A DNA stretch of 64,000 bases. Source: Pyrus communis. Taxonomy: Eukaryota; Streptophyta; Magnoliopsida; Rosales; Rosaceae. Position 1 is the stretch's first letter; each line of letters begins with the position of its first letter. The notes under the pieces are model-generated. The model worked only from the letters and a program-made list of their open reading frames with translations. It was not told where the DNA came from and did no database searches. This document shows, piece by piece, positions 35,951-46,516 of the stretch. The position numbers and the translations under genes are program-made. The stretch is from NCBI RefSeq assembly GCF_963583255.1, contig NC_084804.1:15938723-16002722 (forward strand), given 5' to 3'.

Positions 35951-36200
35951 TGATTGTACTGCACCATTCTTATTGAACCAAGCATAGGATGAACGATTAT
36001 TTCGCACCACTCAAACAGCAGGAAAATTTAAATATGTAGAGCATGGTGAGCGATTATACCGCACCACCTAAAAATGCAATAAAATTAAATTTGTAGGTCA
36101 AGATAGGCGATGATACCGCACCATCATGGATTGCAGTAAGATTAAATTTGCATTTCAAGATGGGCGATTGTACCGAACCATCTTTGATTGCAATAAAATT
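35951..36200. repeat. 57-bp tandem repeat array in the copia leader
   Basis: The motif CGATtaTACCGCACCA recurs at 35994, 36051, 36108 and 36165, exactly 57 bp apart, with the interval holding 'tgcaataaaattaaattt'. A degenerate unit lies at 35951. The array sits between the 5' LTR/primer-binding site and GAG, in the leader region. Confidence 0.9.
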
Positions 36201-36436
36201 AACATAAATAAAAACTGAGTTAGTAATAAGGAACTACACTAAACAAGAAATCAAAGAAATAAGTAATTGTTAAATTGAGAACAAGAAGCAGGCATGGTGC
36301 TAGCAGTTCATCACGACGGTACATCATGCATGTGAGGCAGAGGACGAAGAAGAATAGGAAGATCCTTAGAGGAAGCATTTTTTTTTCTTTTCGATGAAGA
36401 GAGATGAGAACTGGTTAGAGAGTCGTGCTGATAACG

Positions 36437-36771
36437 TGTTATAAATAGGCAAAAGCTAGAGAGATAGATAACCTTTGCTAGTGACAGGAGTGAAGCAGGT
36501 GTAAAACATCACAATGTAACAATAACACAAGATGATGACAGATAAAAGAAGGAGGGAGAGATGCTGATGTTATTGATCTTTTCTTTTCGCAGTGTATTTT
36601 GATAGCAAACAGAGCACTCTATTTATAGAGCAATTCCAAACAAATATAATAATTACATCTTGAAAAACATAGCGCACATTTTTTGAAAGTGTCACACAAA
36701 TACGATCATCATTCTTTCCCCAAGTCCTCATTACTATGTAGGCATTCATTCATCCACTAATATTTACAACA
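36437..36771 (-). repeat. 5' LTR of the old copia element
   Basis: 335 bp; paired with 30447-30777. Confidence 0.95.
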
Positions 36772-36931
36772 GATTTCTCTTTCTGCAATTTTTCTCTCTT
36801 ATCTCGATTAAACATATGACTATGGACAAAAAGATGGTGAAAATTAAGCTTACAAGTTTTGTTATACAATGTAAGCTAACGGTGTCAATTCCCCACATTG
36901 GATGACTACAGGTTCTAAGGTTGGATCATTT

Positions 36932-37149
36932 GAGAAAGGATCCTGGCCAGATTCTCTTTATGAGGATCTTAGAGATCTTTCAATCACATTCATTCATTGT
37001 GCATCATACAGTTAATTTTTGTCAAGTACTGTTTATATTTAATTTTAAATAAAAATTTTACAATGATTTTTAAACGCAATGTACGATGAACGGATGTGAT
37101 TTAAGAAACTTTAGAATCCTCACAAAAAGAATTCGATGAGGATCCTTAG
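36932..37149. mobile_element. MITE with ~75-bp inverted arms and 11-bp target duplication
   Basis: The left GAGAAAGGATCCTGGCCAGA arm is inverted against the right CTAAGGATCCTCATCGAATT arm; similarity continues through the 'aatcacattcattcat' region. The flanks repeat TTGGATCATTT at 36921-36931 and 37150-37160. It is non-coding and can fold into a hairpin. A MULE-like origin is suggested by duplication length. Confidence 0.75.
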
Positions 37150-37160
37150 TTGGATCATTT

Positions 37161-37815
37161 TATCATTCATGTGATTGATGTGGACGTAAAGTTGAGGCAA
37201 GTCGGCCGCCCTATGTTTGTGAAACAGTGAAGAACACAATGGTTTTCCTCACCTTGAGTGGGCAAATGGGGTATCGTTGACAAGATTGAAGCACCCCCTA
37301 GTTCATTTCATGTTTCCTCTTATCAACTATCATTTGAGAAAATAATGTGCCAAATAATAGCGCTTTTTAAGTGCATGTATTAATATGTTAATAATTTCAT
37401 CAAACTGTGCAAGAAGATTTGGTAACAGCTAGGTGCATGCGTGATGCACCCTTTATTTGGACAATCAAAAGCCAAGTTATCTCATATATAACATGCTATT
37501 TATGAAAGTTTTTAAGTTGTAACGGTCACATTATCAATTTATTCATATTATAAGACATTTTATTTAGGGTCATTTTGGTTTCGGTTTCTAATATACCTAA
37601 TTGTTAGATTGAAACCTTGTTTGTTTAAATACTTTGATTGAAGTCCTTAGCCTCATTTAAGAGATTTAACTCATGCATTTATACATTCAATGTCACACAA
37701 ATTGTGAAATTTAAACAAATTCAAATAAAATTTTGACAAAAAATAAAAATAAAAATTTTAAAATATAAGAAATACTTAAAATTTAACTTTAGAGTAATCT
37801 TGTTATTCACAAAAA
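37161..37815. other. Spacer
   Basis: AT-rich, no gene or bounded element seen. Confidence 0.4.
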
Positions 37816-39469
37816 TGTGACAACACATCCTTAATTTTATGTTTTTATTAATTTTTAAATGAGTGAATTGACGAAAATGCCCTAGAGGCTAGATTGTTGA
37901 CTTTCGTTGACTGCCCTTCGTGACGCGTACAAGTTATTATTTTATCGTACTCTCGAAGTTCTTGACAGGACAATCACGTAAGCGTAATCCGAATCGAAAC
38001 CTGAGTTACGATAGTGGTTTTATAGAACTATAAATCCGAAAAGTACTTTTGTAAAGATTACTATTTATTATTTTATATAATTCTCATAATTATTATATTA
38101 TTATTTTAAAATTATTTTGTGAGAAATGATGGAAGGGAGAGTATTGGACAGAGGAAAGAATGGAGAACGCAGAGGGGGCTGTTGCCTAATCCGAGGAGAA
38201 AAAATAAGGGTGGATGGACCAACCATTAGATGGAGGTGAGGATATGACCAATGGGAGAGGAGAGAAAGGAAGAGAAAGGAAGGGAAAGGTGAGAGTGGGG
38301 TAGTACCAGATCCCCCTGACCAAGTTTCTCCCCGTCGACTCGACATGATTCCTAGACACCTAGATGTTGATTCCAGCATTTTCTTGGCGAAATGATCATC
38401 GCCACTACCCAAAACCAACTCCACGACCTTTCTTCTTCAAGTTCCACCCTAAACTCGATGATTTTTCATCTTGGTTTCGTGGGGATAGTACCAGTGGCGC
38501 TAAGGGGACATCGGTGGAGATCCGCCATTTCTAAAGGTGATTCCTTCGACCACCACCACCATTGGCCTTCCCTTGAGCCTAGGAACAAACCCCAAACAAG
38601 TTTGGAGGTGGCGGAGCTTTGGATTCGATGAATCAATAACACCAAATTCAAGGGTTTCAGGCGGTTCGAGGATGATTTTGGGCCTTTCCTAGCCAAATTG
38701 GAATTGGCCACAGGTATAAAACTTGTTCTACTTGTTGAGATCTTCATTCCTGTAAATTTTGAGAATTTTTGGAAATAGTTAAATTTTCCCTCGAGTCGAG
38801 GCGGCCAGCCTTCGCGTACGGTGACATGTGGCAGGGACGCGTGGACAGAGACACCACTTGACCCCCCTAGGCTAAAATTGGTGCCTTGATTCGATATTAG
38901 ACATCCGATTGATGGAATTTCGTTGTTTGGTTATATTTCCGTTAAGGACCGCTACTTGGCTATTATATGATTCGATGATCCGACCATTGGATCGTCACCA
39001 AACTTTGTTACCTAATAGTACATAATATTTAAGGATATTAGGTATTGATAGATTAGGAATCTGACATACGAATCTTCCCGGATGGGTTTTCTAAGTTTGT
39101 AAATCTAAACGTTGGCAGCCACTTAATTTTACCGATTGGCGAAGATCCGACCGTTGGATCGTTCCGAAACTTTAGGATGTTGTTCTAGAAGCTTATTGAA
39201 ACTCTTGGGAAGTTACAGATTGGAAATCCAAGTTACGTAGAGTTGTGGACCCTACCGTCAACCTTTGATTGACGGTTGACTTTTGGTCAATGGGTTACAA
39301 ATCATTCTAGAATGTCCTTGGGGATATGTTTCATGTAAGTTATGTGTTCTATGGATAAGAATTCTGAGACGTGATTTGATATTTGTTCTAGGGATCGTCT
39401 GTGATGCCTCGATATTCATGCTAGGGAGTTGTAGCGTGGACTTTAGGTGAGTGAGTCTTTTCCTTTTTA

Positions 39470-39470
39470 T

Positions 39471-39502
<32 letters not shown>

Positions 39503-40790
39503 GATAGATATATATCTATATATAGATATATATAGATATATATCTATCTATATATATAGATAGATAGATAGATATATAGATAGATATAGATATATATCTA
39601 TATATATATATATCTATATATAGATATAATCTTGATCTCGACCCAGTCTATCGGTTGACGTGGATCCAGAAAAAGACTGTCTGCTAGGAGTAAAAGATTT
39701 ATGTGAATGTACTGATTCACAAGATTTTCTTGCTGGTCTATCAAAATTGATTTTTACAGTGCCGTCAAAATATTGTTCAATGTTGTCAAGATTAACAAGA
39801 CTGTTTTGGACGGAAACCGGCTTACTTTCATTAATTAAACACCAATCTGAAGGGAGACTGATGTCTGACCACCTAATAGTCCTTGGTACTCTTATGTTTG
39901 CGCTTTCTTGGGTTGTTTGGATCAAAAGAGTGTGGTCTCGAGGACTTTTGTTCAAAGCTTGAAAATTCATGTTTGTGCCAGTGACTTTGTAATAAATTCT
40001 AAAAATAAGTGCCAAAGGCTGTGTTCCTTCCAGTACTTGGTACCCGGAGGTTTTGATAAATGGATAGGTCCGTTGTAAAGACTAGATTCGATCATTCCGA
40101 GTATACTATCGTTGAAATCAGTAAATCTAGCGTCGCGTAGACATAAAAGGATAGAAGTGTTAAGACCTTTTCGTGTTAACGGTTTAATTGCGATTTGAAC
40201 TAAACCAATATGAAGATAGTTATGACCATTTTTACGATGCGCTTTGATTTGTTCTGGAGAAAATAATTGACAAGTCTCATGTTCTTTGCTAAGAGCATAA
40301 GCCTTCTCAACTGTTTTGACGTGATGTTCTGATTTGAAAGAGGTCAAAGACCATTTTTTCTTGTAAATTTCTTGGGTTGAAACCTTTGGAATATTCCACT
40401 CAGAAAAATCAATACTTTCGTCTGTTTGAAAATCCAGTTTTTGTTCTTCATTGACAATGTCAGGTATAGTTCCTAAGTTGGGTCTAGAGCTAGTGCTGGC
40501 CATTGAATTAATCTAAATAATCTACTCATGATATGCACAAAACAAGTATACTATATGCAAGACTTAAAAGATTCACCTTCCTCGTATGTCTAGACTCTTC
40601 CCCAGCTCATGCGCTCCGCTCATGCCTCTCCTAGGACTTATTGTTTGGACCACGTCTTACTGTTTGGCTGGAAGAAAGAAGAACTGAGGACCGACGATTA
40701 AGAAATGCAGATAAGATACAAGTATATATCTATATATAGATATATATATATATATATATATAGATATATATCTCTATCTATCTATATATG
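39470..40790. repeat. TA/TAGA microsatellite blocks flanking the viral insertion
   Basis: TG/TA/TAGA repeat tracts at about 39470-39629 and 40719-40789 bracket the caulimovirid fragment. They look like one TA-rich microsatellite split by the insertion, with later expansion. Confidence 0.75.
39630..40718 (-). mobile_element. Endogenous caulimovirid (plant pararetrovirus) fragment: leader and movement-protein region
   Basis: The minus-strand frame starting at 40503 (MASTSSRPN) carries a 30K-superfamily movement-protein core (GHNYLHIGLVQIAIKPLTRK; DARFTDFNDSILGMIESSLY) as in Caulimoviridae. A second frame (40015-39630) continues with the downstream segment (TLLIQTTQES; RWSDISLPSDW). A frameshift at about 40050-40070, probably with a small deletion, separates them. 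No coat, protease or RT region is present in the window, so the copy is a short truncated relic. 40504-40718 may be leader sequence. The similarity looks closest to florendovirus/petuvirus-type polyprotein starts. It is non-functional as it stands. Confidence 0.75.
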
Positions 40791-41808
40791 ATTGATAGTT
40801 TCCATTTATGCCTATGAAAAAGAATTTCTTACGTATGCCTGGATTAGACTAAAATTTATAAGCATTAGCGAAATGACAGAATTTATGAAATTATTCCGGA
40901 TCCGGCGGGATGCCTTAATCCAAGTTACGGCTTGGATGAATGTTATATTGACTAGAAATTATGGAATATGCTACATCCTATGGGATGCACATGTATGCTT
41001 ATAATCTTTGATGCCATAATTTTATCTACGGTTATGAATGTTAGTATGTTGATTAGAACTATCGAATCACTGTGGCATGACTATATATGTGTTATCTACT
41101 CATCATTTGCTGCACCCGGTGTTAGTGCTCACCCAGGGCCAGGGCCAGTCTTTCACGTGTATGTTCACATCCACACCGCACGCTCGTCTTGGATCTAAGT
41201 AGACGTTAGTCCTGTCGTACAGGTTGCATTAGGCAACTTTGACTTGTGTGTCAGCATATGTTGATGAGACTTAGTTTAATATGTTTGCTTATGCGAAAGT
41301 ATACAATTACTGACGTCATGCAGTTATATATGAACTATTGTGCCTTATTGATATCTTGATATTTTGCAACCTACGGTGAGTATTTTCATACTATGTGTAC
41401 TATGTATATTTTGAAAACTATACAAGTTTTACGACGAGTGGTTATAACGTTTTGCAAGGTTTTTATTAAAACTTTATTTTCAGGCCCACTCACCCTTGTT
41501 TTTTGCCCCTCCAGGTTTTAGCTGCTGACTTTTGTATCGACAATGATTCTTGGCAAATCTCAGTATAGATGGCTACCTTTGAGGGTATAATCCTTATCCT
41601 ATCTTACTGTACTTTACTTATGCTCTAACATCACGTCTGAAATGGGTTCATTCCCGCTCACCACACACTTTTGTATTTAAGCATTTTTAGGTTTAAATTT
41701 ATTCACATTTTCCACATCACTACACTTTATGGCTTCGTCACCTTCTAGGTGTCAGCTAGCACAACTCAATTTGGAGTCCTAGTGGATATTCCAGGTCGGG
41801 GTGTGTCA

Positions 41809-42341
41809 AAAAAATTATAGCAAAATAAAATAAAAAATGTACCCCCATAATTATTAACTTATTTTAAAAAAATAAGTATTGATATTTTTTAAAACATAAA
41901 ATAAATACATATAATTAGCATGCGTGCATCTAGCAAAATTAAACATGGGTACAAATAAATATAAAAAATATGGGTACAAATACAAAATAAAAGTTTAAAA
42001 AATATGGGTACAAAAAGGAATTAATATATGGGTACAAATTAAAACTGAAAAGAAAATTTATACAAATTTAAAAAAGGGTTGCAAAAACAAAAATGGGTAC
42101 AAACTAAAAATAAAAATATATGACAAAAAAATTAGCCATAAACATAAATATAGCAAATGTAACTTTTCTAACACTAAATAAATATATTTAGAAATGAAAA
42201 TTTTTTATTATTGAAATAATTAATGATGTTTATTAAAATCTAAGGACCTTAATCAAAAATTGAAAAGGAATAAGGTTTTAATCAATGAAGTATGAAAAAT
42301 AGGGATGAAAACCTAATTTTTCCTTTTTTTGTTTCTTCCTA
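41809..42341. other. Spacer, A-rich
   Basis: Very A-rich with 'atgggtacaaa' repeated at 41946, 41970, 42003, 42034 and 42093, a loose tandem pattern. No gene. Confidence 0.45.
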
Positions 42342-43404
42342 ATGTTTACCAGGGGTGGGCAAGCGGGTATAGGAATCGTAGTTCGGGGCGGGTAATCAAG
42401 GTTTGGCGTGGGTACGGGCCGGTTCCTAATTTAAAAAAAAGAGAAACCGGGCGGGGCGGGTCGGGGCTTTGAAATTTTAGGGGCGGCCGAGTTTAGAAGT
42501 ATAGAAAAACGGGTACCCGGACCGACCCGTTTGTAACATTTTCTCATTCTTCTCTTATTTTCTTACACCTTCTCGAATACTCTTATATCCTCAATCCTTC
42601 CTTTCAGATTTGTCGATTCTCAATCTCATCCCTCTCGATCTCTCTCTCCCACAGTCTTTCTCTCTCTCCAGATGCCTCTCTCTCCGATCTACGTAGCTTC
42701 GCCGGTTTTCACTCCTTCCCGAACTTCTCTGATTTCGTCCTCCAAATCTACTTCGTAATCTCCGAGTCTGAGTCCGAGTTCGACTCGGTTTCCGATTTAG
42801 GATCCTCTAAGTTCACCTCCGAAACTGTTTGCTTGTCTTGGTACACAACCTTCTCCCCTTCATGGTTCCACCCACACTTCGTCACTCTCTATCAGTCATC
42901 TCCTCCACCACCTCGACATCACCGTCGTTGCGAGTCCTTAACGACATCTTAGAACTCAGGCACCCGCACCACCCATCTTCTCGATTTTGCTATTTCGATT
43001 TCGTTGAATCTCCCATGTCTCTCTCACATGTGTCCTGGGGACCATCATTCTCCATCAATCATCTCTTCCACCACCCCTATCATCAGCGCCTCAAGATTGT
43101 CAAACATCACCATCATCAGTGCCATGCAAATCGAAATCGACCACCATACTCTCTGTTAGATCTTAATTTTTTCCAAGATTTGGTATTTGGCCTATCTGGG
43201 TTTTCATTAATCTACAAGTATGGTGGAAATTTGAGATGGGGTTTTTTTTTTTCTTTTTTTTCTAAATTTGTTGTGGAGTTTAGACTTTAGAGCATCTGAC
43301 TCTTTGTGGTTGTGAGCATTTGTATTTAAGTTTTGATTTCAGTCAGTAAGTTTAATGTATGATTATCTAATCTGGACCTTTGTGGTTGTGGTGACGACAC
43401 AACA

Positions 43405-43486
43405 AAGACTGGTTAGAGACTTTTACAAGGTTCTAAACCAAGTGAACACTGAAGAAATCCCGGCTGATCTAAAGCTTCTAGATTGA
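43405..43486 (+). pseudogene. Captured GAUT13/14-like galacturonosyltransferase exon fragment
   Basis: Reads RLVRDFYKVLNQVNTEEIPA followed by DLKLLD and a TGA. This resembles the stem region just after the transmembrane segment of plant GAUT13/GAUT14 proteins (LVKDFYKxLNQVxxEEIP...KLP). Only ~27 codons are present. The identification is from memory and the fragment is short, so other GAUT clades remain possible. Confidence 0.6.
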
Positions 43487-43519
43487 GTTGAGTTGTTATT
43501 TTTTTCATGGCTTTTGACA

Positions 43520-43800
43520 GAAAATGCATTTAGAACAGCAAAGGGCGTGGAATTTGATGTGTACAGTTATGAGATTGTTTTACTTGAGCTGATAACTAGA
43601 AAGAAGGCATTGGATCCAGCATTTATGGAGAAAACTAATATTGCAGGATAGGCCAAGTCAATGTGGAGCAGCATGGAACAATTGATTAGATTGTCGATTC
43701 AAGCCTTAAAGAGGAACTTCTGGATTCAACAACCATGGATCAAGTTATCAAAGTGCTTATGGTGGCTTTCAGTCTCCTGCTTCAATCTCATTATGACCAA
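43520..43800 (+). pseudogene. Captured PEPR-type LRR receptor kinase exon fragment
   Basis: Starts after a splice-like acceptor (TTTGACAG) with ENAFRTAKGVEFDVYSYEIV then LLELITRKKALDPAFMEKTN. This matches kinase subdomains VIII-IX to X of PEPR1/2-like receptor kinases (SDVYSYGVVLLELxTRKKALDP). A TAG at about 43650 replaces the expected Trp, and a frameshift near 43695 precedes a further matching block (MDQVIKVLMVAF). It lacks the rest of the kinase. Confidence 0.75.
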
Positions 43801-44681
43801 AACCAAAAAAAAAAAAAAAAAAATAATAATAATAATAATTAGGCCCATGGACCATCCCCAAACCGGCCCGTTTGAAATGGACCAGGTTAGGTTCGGATCC
43901 TAAACTCAAAATCCTTCTACCCGGCTTAGCCGGCCCCGTTACATTTTAAAACGGGTGCGGTTTGGTTCCTCCAAATTTCGACCCGGCATGTGCCCAGCCC
44001 TAATGTCTACATTTTGATAATTGACATGCTCCACTTTTAATGTAGTTTCATAGAACTTTCAAAAGGATAACTAAGTCAAAAAATAATTTTTGTAACTACA
44101 CCTCTATTAAGTAGAAATAGTGATAAAATTAGTTTCATCCCAACATTATTCCCATATAAAGGTTTATTGTACAAGACTCAAAGCTATTTTATTCAAATTT
44201 TCATCAATTTAAGTCACACGACTTGCATGTAATCAGTGGCGAAGCTATGTAAGGGCAAAGAGTGGCGGCCACCCCTCCCCTCACCGGAAAACACACTTAG
44301 GAGCTTTGGTTCAGCCCTTCTGCTCTTGTCGGAATTCATGGCACCTGTAAAAATTGGTTTTGGCTAATGCACTGTCTCGGTCGAATTTGCAAAGGAATGG
44401 CGATAGTTTGGTTGGATTTGCAGATGAAGATGAAGACGGAGGAGAGAGGTTAGAAGGGCGATAGTTTGGTTGATTTTGGGCGGTACACTGTCTTCTCTAG
44501 TGACCTACTCTCACTCCGAACCACTCTCATTCCCTCTCTTCTCTGGTGACTTCAATTTCAATCCCTCGCCAACGTCCAGATTTGAGCTCGATGAAACTGG
44601 GTTATGGAAATCCACGAAATTGGAGCTTGTGGAAGACAAGAGATTTGGAACTTTAAAGTTCAAAAGAATTGCAGACTTTGA

Positions 44682-44682
<1 letters not shown>

Positions 44683-44742
<60 letters not shown>
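44683..44742. repeat. (GA)n microsatellite
   Basis: About 30 GA units with one interruption, inside the hAT element. Confidence 0.95.
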
Positions 44743-44744
<2 letters not shown>

Positions 44745-45057
44745 CAGGGGAGGGAAGGCGGTGAAAAGGTTTGGGTATTGGTCGGCACCGACGGTGAAAG
44801 GGTTGGGAATCTGGAGTTTGGTTTTCAGTTATGGGTTTAGGTTGGTGTTTGGTTATGGATTTAAACATGTTTGGTTACTAGAATAATGGGTGTTTTAAAA
44901 TTACAGATGTCTTTATATTATTGGGTTTTGTCAGTTGTTAGTACACTTGTGGTCCTAACTAGGTAGGACCCAAGTATTATCCTTTCCCATATTTTTTTTT
45001 TCTGACCCCACCTTTTTTTTTTCCTTTTATGACCCCACCTTTTTTGTGGTTTATTAA

Positions 45058-45246
45058 GGAAAGAGATCCTTTCCGGATCTCTTCCACCAAGGCCACCAGA
45101 TCAATTGATTCGAACCTTCCGAACTTCATTCAACGACCCACTTGTTTGACCCCTTAAAAGCTAAAATAATTTTTGGCCATTGGATGAAATTTGGAAGGCC
45201 CGGATCACTTAATCCGGTGGCCTTGGTGGAAGAGATCCGGAAAGGA
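45058..45246. mobile_element. MITE (189 bp) nested in the hAT element
   Basis: Nearly full-length palindrome: left ATCCTTTCCGGATCTCTTCC and 'accaaggccacc' are mirrored at the right, arms ~75 bp. The flanks TTTATTAA (45050-45057 and 45247-45254) are identical. It forms a strong hairpin. Confidence 0.85.
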
Positions 45247-45722
45247 TTTATTAACCCATTTCTCTCCTTTTTTTTATTTTTTTATTTTTTTATTTTTTTT
45301 ATTCTTGTATGTATTTTTATTTTCTCTTTTAAGACGCCACCGTATTTATCTCAAACTCTCACATTATTTATAAATATTGTATTACTTTTTAAAAACAATG
45401 TAAATATTATTTAATGCTTATTTTATGATAATTTAAATCCACCTAAGCTCATGCCTAGATCTCACCTAGGCACCTAGCTGCTAGGTCATAGTCCGCTGTT
45501 TGACTAGCACCTAACATTTTTTAGGATCTAATCCTAGCCAATTTAAGCTTCTTCCATTGGCTTTGATAATATTGCTTACGTGTAGAGACTATTTTCTGCT
45601 ATGAATATTGACTTAAAATTTTGCACTCTCCAATGTGAAAGCAACTTCTTCGATTGAACCTTGCATTCTTTTGAATTTTTCCCCTTCTCTCGGCAAATCC
45701 TGGCTTTGCCACTGCATGTAAT

Positions 45723-46092
45723 ACATGTTGAAGTGTAGACTGACAAATTTTTAACGAGTTTAAGAATTTTTTCCAAAAATTAGTGCCATGCATGCATTTG
45801 TTATTGATAATTAAGGTGAGAGTTGTTTCTACTTTATGAAGCCAATGACCTAGGATTTTGAAAAAAAAAAAAATGTTTGTTTTCATTTACCAAACATATC
45901 TAACACTCCAAATTTTTAAAAGGTTGTATTTTGTTATAAAGAAAATTAAGCAACCCTAAACCAATATTAAGTTCGGAAGACATCAAAGAGGGTTGGGAAC
46001 AGAGTTTGGTGGTTTATGAGTCGTCCTTTTCCAAGAGAGTCAGGTGGTACATATTTAGGTAGATTAAATTTCTAAATCATGTGATTTTTATT
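45723..46092. other. Spacer
   Basis: No gene or element identified; poly-A at 45861-45872. Confidence 0.4.
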
Positions 46093-46216
46093 AAGGGAAT
46101 TGTTATTGGACTTCAAAAATCTCATTATATACTCCAAATTTTCTATATTTGGAAAGAAAAATACACTTATGAGAAATGTAGAATGAGATTTTTGGAATGC
46201 TAATAACACTTCCCCT
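46093..46216. mobile_element. ~120-bp palindromic MITE, copy 1
   Basis: The ends 'ggaattgttattgg' and 'ctaataacacttcc' are inverted; the core 'agatttttggaatgctaata' is shared with 47492-47612 and 63831-63951. Confidence 0.7.
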
Positions 46217-46365
46217 TATTAATAGGAAATAAACACGTTAATTGACACTGAAGTATTATCCAATCATCACCAACCAAGTCGTATAACTTATAAAATTTAG
46301 TCTAAATAATTAGTCTTTCTGGTAGTAGCTTTTTTAAACCTCTAACAATGTCATATTTTCAAATG

Positions 46366-46506
46366 AAAACTAATGAAAAAGGTTTGAAAATTTTAAGTTT
46401 TAACAATAAGGACAAAATAACAGGTAAAGTGAATAGTACTAGGATTGACTTTTTAGTATAAAAATATAATTTTTTATTAAAATAAATAGTACTAAGAACT
46501 TTTCGT
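46366..46506 (+). mobile_element. ~150-bp MITE family copy
   Basis: 'aaaactaatgaaaaaggttt', 'aggtaaagtgaatagtac', 'gattgactttttagta' and 'cttttcgttaaagttcc' match the copies at 7869 and 58812. Confidence 0.75.
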
Positions 46507-46516
46507 TAAAGTTCCA

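Larger units (their letters stand above)
30447..36771 (-). mobile_element. Old, decayed Ty1-copia retrotransposon (6.3 kb)
   Basis: LTRs at 30447-30777 and 36437-36771 (TGTTATAAATAGG to TTTACAACA), flanked by GATCT (30442-30446) and GATTT (36772-36776), a 4-of-5 target duplication. In the minus orientation a polypurine tract AAGGGGGAG precedes the 3' LTR (30778-30787). The sequence after the 5' LTR (CGTTATCAGCACGACTCTC) is not the initiator-Met type seen in the other copia. LTRs differ by about 28 substitutions in ~330 by eye, far more than the HCF244-intron element. The order GAG, protease, integrase, RT, RNase H is intact but every domain is broken. Confidence 0.95.
37816..41808 (+). mobile_element. 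Large solo-LTR-like repeat (TGTGACAAC...GGGTGTGTCA) with nested insertion
   Basis: It starts TGTGACAACACATCC and ends GGTCGGGGTGTGTCA, the same terminal pattern as the repeat at 59799-62354 (TGTAACAACCCATCC...GGGCGTGTCA). Just before the ends both share 'ggcttcgtcacc' and 'ggctagcac'-type sequence. The flanks AAAAA on both sides fit a 5-bp duplication but are low complexity. It has no convincing coding capacity outside the viral insertion. An LTR of a gypsy-type or LARD element is the best guess; no internal domain remains to prove it. Confidence 0.55.
42350..44002 (+). mobile_element. hAT transposon carrying fragments of two host genes
   Basis: The left terminus CAGGGGTGGGCAAGCGGGT and right terminus (reverse-complemented) TAGGGCTGGGCACATGCCGG are short inverted repeats of hAT type. 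The flanks ATGTTTAC (42342-42349) and ATGTCTAC (44003-44010) form an 8-bp duplication with one mismatch. GC-rich subterminal 'gggcggg' and 'acccgg' arms are complementary. There is no transposase; instead it carries gene-derived exons (separate entries) and a pyrimidine-rich stretch at 42560-42720 like a 5' UTR. Confidence 0.85.
44234..45714. mobile_element. hAT element with perfect 8-bp target duplication
   Basis: The left end CAGTGGCGAAGCTA and the right end (reverse-complemented) CAGTGGCAAAGCCA are inverted. The flanks CATGTAAT (44226-44233) and CATGTAAT (45715-45722) are identical. It contains a (GA)n tract, a nested MITE and no recognisable transposase. The 44470-44886 frame crosses the GA repeat and is not considered a gene. 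Confidence 0.9.

Noticed and set aside
42829..43290. 153-residue plus-strand frame inside the first hAT element as a third captured gene
   Set aside because: No recognisable protein similarity; the low-complexity His/Ser/Pro content fits UTR-like CT-rich DNA. It could still be gene-derived.
44470..44886. 138-residue open frame with an Arg-Glu repeat
   Set aside because: It runs through a (GA)n microsatellite inside a hAT element.
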